64,000 nucleotides of DNA from Argyresthia goedartella. Lineage: Eukaryota; Arthropoda; Insecta; Lepidoptera; Argyresthiidae. Below the pieces are notes generated by a model that worked only from the letters and a program-made list of their open reading frames with translations, ran no database searches and was not told the DNA's origin. The stretch is from contig OX463824.1 in the NCBI GenBank assembly GCA_949825045.1, positions 32,954,001 through 33,018,000 on the forward strand. The letters are read 5' to 3'. Below are positions 20,721-30,035 of this stretch, piece by piece; the stretch's first letter is position 1, and each line of letters starts with the position of its first letter. The position numbers were made by a program, and so were the translations under genes.

Positions 20721-21176
20721 TAGGGTTCCGTACACGAAGCGTGCTAAACGGGACCCCTATTACTAAGCCTCCGTCTGTCCGTCTATCCGTCCGTCCGTCA
20801 ATGGAGTCTATCTGATGAACCATAATAGATATAGAGAGCTGAAATTTTCAAAGAATGTGTATTTCTCTTGCCGCTACAGCAACATACAACATGGGCTCCC
20901 CATAACAGAGTCGTGCTCAACACCTTCCGCGATATAAAAAACCATATCATGATTCAGATGAGAAATATGTTCGTAGATTTCGCGGCTTATCACATGTTTT
21001 TGATGGCGCAATTAGTTTGATATCAGTTTCGCATCTTAGGGTTCGATAACCACGTTCGGACATAATATTATAACCACATTCGGACATAATATTATTCTCT
21101 TCTTGTTTTATTATTTTAATTTAGGTAAGGAACCCTTCGTGAGCGATTCCGACCCGCACTTGACCGATTATCACAT
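20721..21176 (+). repeat. GGTTCCGTA dispersed repeat, copy 3
   Basis: Begins TTTTTAGGGTTCCGTACACG, has the diagnostic (GTCC)n run at 20775-20800, and ends AAGGAACCCTTCGTGAGCGA then CCCGCACTTGACCG. Orientation is opposite to copies 1 and 2. Confidence 0.65.
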
Positions 21177-21379
21177 TGTATGTACTTTAATAACGCACCC
21201 TACAGTAATGATGGAGTACGGTACATAAAACCCGTTTATGTTTTATTCCGCCATTTAACCGAAACTGCTACCTACCCAATGCGCAATATGTTCTGACACG
21301 TTTTCTAAAAGAGAATTAGGTTTTATACAAATACAAATACCTACGTTTATTTTACGTAGATGACGTAAACTACCTCACT

Positions 21380-21410
21380 ATGACTATGTTACCTCAGGTA
21401 ACATAGTCAT
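21380..21410. repeat. 31-bp near-perfect palindrome
   Basis: ATGACTATGTTACCT and its reverse complement are separated by a single C. It lies just right of a GGTTCCGTA repeat copy. Confidence 0.8.
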
Positions 21411-24400
21411 CGCACAGTTCTGTCCATGATATACGTCGGATAGTAGTTGTAAACATGGATGCTATGCTATGCATGATTCTGTGATGTGGGCCGAATAGCC
21501 AAGGCTGGTAATAAATGGCAGTACTCGATTATCAGAAGTCAGAACCAAACGAAACGCGGCGTCCTCGAAGGGCTATCACGCTTCATGCCCCGGGACACTT
21601 GTGGAAAGGACTTAATATTTATTGGAACTGTTTCCCCCGCCCGGGGGGGGGGGGGGGGAGTGGGTCGGAGTCGGGGAATAATGTTCGGAGTGCGGCACTC
21701 TCCCTCTCCTCGCTCATTACGGAAATAGCGCCATCTGTACAACTCCTCCCCGAGGTCGCCACGTCCGCGAGACAGCTCATCGTTTTGACAATAAATGAAA
21801 TGCTCCCAAAATGTTAATGCAATGCAATGCTCATATTGCGAGCTGGCCGGCTTATAAAATTCATGACCTGATGAACCCGAGAGAGAACAAAGAAGCTCCG
21901 TCCCCGCTCGAAGCTATCCTTAATGGCGTTCCAGATCGTCGTTGAAATGTCCCGATGAGATCCCAAATCACATTCATGAGATTCCGAGATATTGCTCAGG
22001 TAGAGAATTATCGGAATCCGTGATATCCGGCGCATCGGCGTCGATGCGAGTGCCGCGAGTCTACCGCGTCGGCCGGTACTGCCGGCGGCGGCGATGTTAA
22101 TTCCGTAACAAATTACAATAGTTCCCGCAGCTCCACACATGGCACATGCCGCACGCCGCATTATACAGCAATCATATTAAACTGGTCGACATAAATTGCG
22201 CTCGCGGGGGAACGAGCGTGCAGATTGTTGCGCACGCACCTGCGCGCTGCGCCTGCGACCGCGGCTCCCCCGTACACATTATGGTCTAGGCGTAGTAGGA
22301 GTATATAGGGACTTCCTTAATATTCTAGTGCTCTGTTTTACCCCAAAGATTTACCCGTAACTCCATGATAGGCGGACCAAAGTCTGCCCAAAGCCAGACA
22401 CTGTTCTGCTAGCTCAGTTAATCGAGATGCCTAGTGTGGCCTTTGCCGGTCCTTTGACTCGCGCCAAAAACCCGACATCATAGGGAGCTGTGGGCATGAC
22501 GAGGAACATGACGAGCAACGTGACCACACTACGTCCCTGCCTCCTTTCCTCGTTACTCCCGATGGTCACCTAAAATTGGTCACCTAAAATTAATTAAAAA
22601 AGCACCGACAAATAATATTGGTGATTAAATTATTAGAATGGTCACCTAAAAAGAAGATCTGTCACCTAAAAAGAAGATCTGTCACACACACACAACATAC
22701 CCTCATAAACTCACACATTCAATCTCGCGTGGCGATGGACATTTATAGCAAAACAGTAATAGCTGATTGAGTAATTTACACGTGTAACTATTCTGCAATT
22801 TAATTTACTAATCTAGTTAGGTAAAGTACCCAACTAGATTAGTATAATATTAAGTTATTTCAGTCAAACGTTTGGGTTCAAGATCTATGTAGGTATTACG
22901 AGACTGTCAACTAAACGTGAACGTGACTTTCTTCTATTCGTTATCTCCACCCACTGGTGGTGTTCGTTAACTGCCCCGCAGACTGCATGCATGCAGTAAG
23001 CGAGCGGAGCGGGCCCTCGACCCGACTGGCTTCGCTCGACACATCCAATAAATAAGCTTTGTCGTCAAGCACGGGCACGCATATCGATCGCGAACATTTT
23101 ACCATTATTACTCAAAGACATTGTAGAGCATATTCTTGTGCTCCTGACACGGTGCCTCCCTGATGCCGGCAGACGACATTAATTCCCTTACTCATTAACT
23201 CTCCGCATGAAAGCCGCAGTTTATGTCGAGTTAATGTTTAATTAGAGGCGCCACTTTCCCTATTCAGTAGAGTTGAGTCAGCAAATAAAGCCCGAGGGCC
23301 TGATCCCCCTACAGTGGATGGATCACCTCATATCATTAGTTCATTTCATATAAAACATTGTTATAGCTAATTAAACTAATGACGTCAATATTGGAGATAG
23401 ATAATATAATACAGATATCTGTACTGTAGTATCGGTATCTGTAGTATCGGTATCTGTCGGACGAATATAAAACAAACAAATAGCTATTAGTTATATATAT
23501 ATAAATACTATAACAAACCTACTATGTTGATATTTTGATAGGATAGCTGATTTAAATTGGATGGCATTATGTATGTAAGGGAATCCGCCGTTCATTCTCA
23601 CTTTGCCTTGGCTAGTATTTAATCGCCAAAAATACTGAGTTTCACAGCAAAAAAGGATCAGCAAAAACACTTTTTATGTTTTAAGTGTTTTTGTTGTTCT
23701 TACATGTGCAACCTATATCAACGATAAAGGGGGCTAGGGGGCTTCGCTTCGCTCACCCCCTTTACCCTTCACCTAAGCTACCGCAGTATTTTGCCCTTAT
23801 AATTGCTGTGAAAATCAGTATATTTGTTGTGCAAATTATTATTTTTGATGTGCAGTTTAATATTTCCCTTAGTTATTACGTGCTTCGCCTCCATCCTTCA
23901 GTGGGAACTAAATGGGAATATTTCATAAAATTGTTTCGTTTATTAAATTAAAAATGTTTGTAAAAGGAATACGAATGTAAGCGAAAGTGACAGCTTCTTC
24001 TCTTTTCTTTTTTATGTGAAGTAATTAATACTTCTATTTAAGAAAGAAAAGAGAGCGTAATAAGCAATGAGCGCTACTCAAACTCAAATAAAGTAGCGCT
24101 TAACCACACAACACAAATAAACTACGCTATTTTCTCAAAAATATTTTCAAGGAGAGTTTTCGAATACATAATATCCACATTTCATGAAATTCCGCAATAC
24201 AATTAGTTAGGATTTCAGAATTTCAGGAAAATAAAAACAATTTAGAGGTCTTTTCTTTACGCAATCAAATACCTGCCTACTCAACAAACGTTAATCCAAA
24301 AATCAAATCTGTTAATGACTTTATAGTGGAGTAAGTGGATTCGAAAAAAAAAAACATTTTTTGTATCACCTTAATTAACAATGAACGATACGAAAACAAT

Positions 24401-24474
24401 AGTGAATGAGTTTTAGTAAGATAGGTACTGGTACTGGTATTGCAAACGGTACAATGATCTTTTGTTCGTTTGTT
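21411..24474. other. long non-coding stretch
   Basis: No supported gene. Contains a run of about 16 G at 21643-21658, four GGTCACCTAAAA iterons at 22564-22683, and a hairpin with 18-bp arms and 3-bp loop at 22807-22845. There are also TATCTGTAGTATCGG repeats at 23420-23460. GC-rich patches occur at 22010-22110, 22190-22270 and 22980-23040. Confidence 0.4.
22564..22683 (+). repeat. GGTCACCTAAAA iterons
   Basis: GGTCACCTAAAA occurs at 22564, 22578 and 22640 and GTCACCTAAAA at 22661. The last two are part of a perfect 20-bp tandem duplication that includes AAGAAGATCT. Confidence 0.8.
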
Positions 24475-24558
24475 CGGGACGGACGGTGTACTGCACGGGA
24501 CGGACGGTGTACTGCACGGGACGGACGGTGTACTGCACGGGACGGACGGTGTACTGTA
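24475..24558. repeat. 21-bp minisatellite, four copies
   Basis: GGGACGGACGGTGTACTGCA plus C is repeated four times without visible change except at the last base pairs. Being a multiple of three, it produces repeated peptides in every frame; these are not evidence of a gene. Confidence 0.9.
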
Positions 24559-25134
24559 CAATAATGTAGGCCGCAGTAAGCGTCCGTTGCATGCAGACTG
24601 CAGTAGGTAATCTGTAATGTGTCCAGCTCGATGCGTAATATATACCCATACCAATAAATGTGTTGCAGTTGATGAAGTTGGCAGCAAGAAGGTCGGTGCG
24701 AAGGTCGCGGCGCGCATGACGTCACAACAACTCAATGACTCCATCAGCTGATCGTGCCGCGGCTATATCTGTGCCCGCTCGACCTACCAAGCCGCGGAAC
24801 CGTTATCGCTCTTGCGACCAAACCAATAACATTTATTTCGACTTGGCGAAATTAGTGTCTGCCTTGTGACGTCATTTAATGCGGCGCATTACGAATGAGG
24901 TTAGTAACATGTAACATTAATGTCACTGTCTCTTACATAGATTGCATTGCCGGGCTTGCAGCATACTAAATGCTTTTCAAAGGTTGAGCATTTAAGGTTA
25001 GTCTATTAGAAAGTGTGGCCATGAAACCTTCACTGTAAGTAGGTATCTACTATATTAGCGATGGTCGATGTAAACTAAAATAATTGATCGATATAGAACT
25101 AGAGTACCTACATTTATACTTGATTGTGTGCCTT
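24559..25134. other. non-coding, nothing recognised
   Basis: Unique-looking sequence with a CpG-containing patch at 24690-24800. No conserved frame. Confidence 0.3.
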
Positions 25135-25323
25135 GCGCGGTGCCATGCTATGCTAGCTAGGGCGCGGTGCCATGCTATGCTAGCTAGGGCGCGGTGCCAT
25201 GCTATGCTAGCTAGGGCGCGGTGCCATGCTATGCTAGCTAGGGCGCGGTGCCATGCTATGCTAGCTAGGGCGCGGTGCCATGCTATGCTAGCTAGGGCGC
25301 GGTGCCATGCTATGCTAGCTAGG
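25135..25323. repeat. 27-bp minisatellite, seven copies
   Basis: The unit GCGCGGTGCCATGCTATGCT plus AGCTAGG is repeated seven times with no visible difference. The plus-strand frame through it is open and encodes seven copies of RCHAMLARA, but only because 27 is divisible by 3. Confidence 0.93.
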
Positions 25324-28029
25324 GCGATTCGTAATACATTAGGGTAATTAATTATACAAAATCAAGTTCTGTCCTAAAATGGTGTTTGGAAATCCAAACC
25401 TGCGATTTAACACAAAACTGAGTCCAAGCAAGTCAAAAAATAATTCAAAATTGTGGCCCGTCAGCATCTATCTCATTTCCGGAGATTGGTTTTTATTTGA
25501 CTGGCAGCTTCACTACCCCCCCCCCCCCCCCCCCTCCTACAAAATATTCATAACTTCTTTATTGCACACAAATCATATAAAAAACAAGAGTTACATAAAA
25601 ATAGTGTTCAAAGGCGAGCTTATCTCTAATAAGAGTATATCTTCCAGCAAACCAGGTTAAGATGGGAAAGGTTGTTTGCTGAGCAAGGGAAGGGCTGGTA
25701 GACCTGTGTGTACAACAATATAACTAAATAAACGAGTACTTACATACATATTAATAAATAAAATAAATATTCCTTCAAGTGTCTCACAATTGTCTATGAT
25801 TTATTACGTTTTCGATAGGTATTCATGTCAGTATTCATCTTCTAAGTCATGTTTCCCCGTGCCCTTGTCTTAGTGAATATCTTTGTAAAAAGACGCAAAG
25901 TAGAGAGCTGCCCCTTCAATATTACAATTGGTCAAAGTAAATGGCACAAGTTATAAATAAGTAAGCACTAGGCTTTGAGTAATTATTACTCAAAGGCACT
26001 AGGCCGATTAATATTAGGTATTCTTACTTACTTTTTATTATTCGGTACGTAAACGGATTTTTCCCGAGCAATTTCTCGATCTATCTCGATTGAATTGCTA
26101 TTTCAGGGTTAATATGTTGTTGGAGCTCGGGTAACTATTATCTTATCTGTGGCTCGGGCATGGGCACGGGCGGGGTAGGCAATTCCAGTTCATATATCTA
26201 ACAGTTTTATACAGAACATAATATTATGTGTGTCATGAGCATGCATGTGGCTTATATTCGTATCGTAAAGTAATTCGCACAACATTGCAGATAAATAATT
26301 TGTTCCAAATCGTTGTACAAATAGCATGGTAACCATTTAAATTTATCAAAAAATACGAGGCCACTCAGAAAGATTTGCGAAAAAAAAATGTTTTTTAAGA
26401 GGCACTGGCCAGTTATAATTTATTTCGAAAACTCGGTTATTTTCTAGAAAGGAAACATAAATTAGTTCCAATTTAAAATTTGCGTACAATAAATTTTACC
26501 AGCATAATGAAACTATCGTGTGGCAATGAAAAATTGATTTACAACGCCATTTTTTTTTGTGAATTCGACTAACGTTTATGGAGTCCCGCCTATTATAGAC
26601 CCGATCATCGAATTACAAGTTACTATGGGCGATCCAATTTGTTTTTGTTTGCGAACATATGTTTCTATTCCCCAAAATATGGTCGGCTAATTAAATGTCA
26701 TCCCCATATGTATAATGGCAGTGAAAAAATTTATTTAAAAAAAAACAGGTCAATCGCATATTCCGAGGAGATTCATCACATTCTGCAGATTAGATCGGGA
26801 AGTGTTTATGGCATTTTAAATACCTAACTTTGCGTGCGGACCCAAATAACTGCATTTTAAGATCACACAAGGTCCACATCGGTAATCTAAGCACGTATGA
26901 AGTGATATTAGAGTTCAATCGATCTGCAAAAGCTGTGTTAGTAGAATATGTAGCGCTTGTCGCTAAATATTAGCTCTATTCAGCACCACAAAGGCTGATG
27001 TTAATCTCAAAATGATACTGTGTAGTCTCATAAATAGCAATAAGCGGGACAATAGGTAACTATTGCACATTTAAATTAACACAACCTGCAAAATTATATT
27101 TGTTAAGTCATACTTAAAGAAATTAGCTGTACTATAGGTAACATGTGCACATTTAAATTACTTCTCTATAAAAGAGAACATGTCAACTGTATAGTTTTCG
27201 TATTTCTTCGGTGTACTGAATTAAGAGTGAGATAAACGAACTCGTGTATGCCTTTTCGACTGGTTGCTGAAACATGAACTACAAGTAAACATTTGTGCAG
27301 CACACTCGACATACAGGTTCTTAAGAATCTAGTTCAAGAGTCAACAAGTATGAACCTTATATGCACCTTAAGTAGCCTTTATTGATTAAGTTTTGTTGTA
27401 TATTGTAATTAGTTATAAATAGGATCAATACATACTTTTATGTTTTACCAAAAAATTGTTTGTAATTACGTATGGCACACATTACTGGGCCGCCATTTTT
27501 TATATAACTTTTAATCAAATAGTGTTATTTCACTAAATATTTTTGTCCCATTTTAGATAATAGCAATTATAATAGGTTAAATTTGACGTTAAAATAATTT
27601 ATTTAGACGTAAAAAGCTTGTAGGTATCTGTTTTTTGCAAGTAAAAAAACATTTAATTTTTTCAACGGCCTTTATTTATTATTAGATTTCTTGTTAAAAG
27701 AAATATCTTGAAAGCGCGTGAATTTTTTTAAGAAATATATATGTTCTTTGATGACAAGCTTGCTTTCGCAGTAAGATTAAGCAATCATAATGGAAAATCA
27801 TACTTTATTTATCAAAATTATTGCAGCTGTCACACAAACACAAATATACCTAAAAACTGGTTACACTACTAGACTGAACACACCATCTTCAACGTAATTC
27901 AGATCCGTTGCAAATAATACTTGATGATGGTGAATGTGACACACTATAAAGTATAAGAAGTTATATTATATATATATAATATAACTATATTATATATATA
28001 TATATATATATTTTGACCATTTCGCTCGT
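25324..28029. other. long AT-rich non-coding stretch
   Basis: No supported gene. A run of about 18 C at 25518-25534 and a minus-strand LINE tail at 25555-25660 are the only repeats assigned. ATACGAGGCCACTCAGAAAG at 26351 faintly resembles a mariner end. TATAAAAG at 27171 is an isolated TATA-like box. An AT dinucleotide run lies at 27965-28012. Confidence 0.4.
25555..25660 (-). mobile_element. LINE 3' tail (GATAAGCTCGCC family), minus strand
   Basis: Reads in reverse: TTCTTTATTGCACACAAATC, then CAAAGGCGAGCTTATCTCTA and CAGCAAACCAGG. Same block as at 19440 and 36484. Confidence 0.65.
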
Positions 28030-28475
28030 GTTTGTCCCCTTAACGGGGCCTTAAGTGTTCATTCTCTTAAGAGATCAAAGTAGCATTAATGCGGAGTGGT
28101 AAGTACACTACCAATTCTTGCCAGAAGTTTTTGCTGATGCGAACAACAAATGAACGAATACGGCGCTCCGAGGTATTTTGGCCTTCACCACGATACCGCG
28201 ACCGCACACACTAGACACTTCGCCGGTTAAACTTTTGGGTCATCCATCTGTCTCATAGTCCTGATTTGGACCGTGTGACTTCTCCATGTTCCCAAAAAAT
28301 GTAATCCGTTCAAAGGGATACAGTTTTCATCGCCGGAAGAAACGCCCTTGGCGTTTGTGAAGATGTATCAGCTGCAGACTGGAAAAAGTGCTTCCAAAAG
28401 AGACGTGTGAAACTTTGTAGAGATGCTGGTTTGTATAGATGGAGAGTTTTTTGAAAAAATGTAACCAAAAAAATA
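28030..28475 (+). pseudogene. decayed mariner transposase fragment
   Basis: Plus-strand blocks in successive frames match the C-terminal half of a mariner transposase: INAEW, then LPEVFADANNK, HHDTATAHTR, VKLLGHPS, PCDF, and FSSPEE. The second and third acidic residues of the mariner triad (D in HHD at 28192 and D in PCDF at 28277) are still visible, but 85 nt apart instead of the ~105 nt expected for DD34D, so about 20 nt are lost between them. Several stops are present. No terminal inverted repeats were identified. Long dead. Confidence 0.75.
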
Positions 28476-28554
28476 TAACCTATAGAATTTTTCATATTTC
28501 TTTAGCATTATTGTCTGAATGTCCCAAGGAGCGACGTGTACTTACATGAATGAA

Positions 28555-28680
28555 TGAATACTTTATTGCACAAAACAAACATACAGAGATATACAAAGAA
28601 AGATATATGTACAAGAGGCGCGCTTATCTCTATAAAAGAGATTTCTACCAGCAAACCCAGATAGGAAAGGAAAGTGGATT
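28555..28680 (-). mobile_element. LINE 3' tail (GATAAGCTCGCC family), minus strand
   Basis: Reverse-oriented copy: ATACTTTATTGCACAAAACA, then GGCGCGCTTATCTCTATAAA and CAGCAAACCCAG. Confidence 0.65.
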
Positions 28681-28769
28681 GTGAGAGTAAAACCTATTTG
28701 CACAACAAAATTATTCATACACAATAATAATATAAGTAGGTACATATACCTAATACTACTACTACACCT

Positions 28770-28862
28770 AATTTATATAATATTATATACATACATACAT
28801 ATCATACACATACAAGTTATATACATACATAAAATACATATACAAATTATATATACATACTA
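28770..28862. repeat. (CATA)/(TACA) microsatellite
   Basis: Several short runs of ATACATACATAC separated by ATATAT segments. Confidence 0.7.
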
Positions 28863-28884
28863 TGGAAGAGAGAGGTAATGATCT

Positions 28885-30035
28885 TTCAAGCGAATAGTCA
28901 AAGTAGTCAAAGTACTTTATTACTGTAGATATTTACATATACTTAGCAAACGTCATTTTTTGCCTCTTCTCTACATTGGACCACTGTGGGAGAAGAAGGG
29001 CGTAGAAACTCCCACAGATTTATTTTTAGATCTCTTTTAAAAATAGGTTGTGCTTAACTAATACAAATATGAAAAATTTAATTGTTATGATTAATAAATA
29101 AAGCAGGAATAAATAATTACAAAATTATTAACAGCAAAGTCTGTGTTGAGCCAGATTAACCCCATACAGTCCTGTCATTTAAGTAATCTTGAACATTGTA
29201 ATATCCCTTTTTCGACAAAGTTGCTTTAACATGCTTTTTAAATTGCTCAAGTGGCAATTTCAAAATCTCCAGAGGTATCTTATTGTAGTAGAGAATGCAC
29301 TGACCCTTGAAAGAATTGCTAACCTTCGCGAGTCTATAACGGGGCGCACATAGTCTGTGATTATTTCTTAGGTAAACATTACAGCTATCGCTAAGTTTGG
29401 AAAATGTTGTAAGGTTCTTGCGTACATACATTATATTTTCGAAAATAAATTGACTAGCTACTGTTAGTATGTCAATTTCTTTAAAAAGCTCTCTTAAGGA
29501 GTCTGTTCGTTTTAAATTATAAATTGCTCGAATAGCTCTTTTCTGTAAAATAAAAATAGTTTGAATATCCGCTGCTTTCCCCCACAACAAGATACCATAG
29601 GACATCACACTATGAAAGTAACTAAAATATACTAGCCTAGATGTAGCCACATCCGTGCTTTGTCTGATGTTCCTAACAGCGTAAGCCGCAGAACTTAATT
29701 TACCAGCCAATTTATCTATGTGGGGTCCCCACTGCAATTTGCTATCAATGGTTATTCCAAGAAACTTCGTATCATTTACTAATTCTAACGTGCTGTTGTC
29801 TAACACTAAACTGGTCTCAACTTGCCTGACATTTGGAAGTGAGAATTTGATACACTTGGTTTTACCAGCGTTTAACAATAAATTATTAACTGTGAACCAA
29901 TTCAAGGTTAAAGACAATACACCATTAACATCATCAAATTCTCCTTTTTGTCTTTCAATTTTGAAGACCAGTGAAGTATCATCAGCAAACAACACTATGT
30001 CAGTTAATTTCTCCACCATGAAAGGCAGATCATTA
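28885..30035 (-). mobile_element. LINE B, 5'-truncated non-LTR retrotransposon
   Basis: On the minus strand this covers the last part of an RT (from N-D-L-P-F) to the stop at 29156, then a 3' UTR of about 260 bp with AATAAAGTA and a short CTTTGACTA repeat tail near 28893. The tail type and RT motifs suit the CR1/Jockey group. It is joined at its 5' end to LINE A. A fragment of the same family lies at 56997-57085. Confidence 0.75.

Noticed and set aside
26351..26820. Possible mariner left end and 62-aa frame
   Set aside because: ATACGAGGCCACTCAGAAAG only loosely resembles a mariner end, no matching right end was found, and the frame has no transposase motif. It lies too far from the mariner relic at 28030 to link them safely.
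27160..27300. Isolated TATA box promoter (TATAAAAG)
   Set aside because: No initiator at the right distance, no downstream frame and no LTR-like ends.
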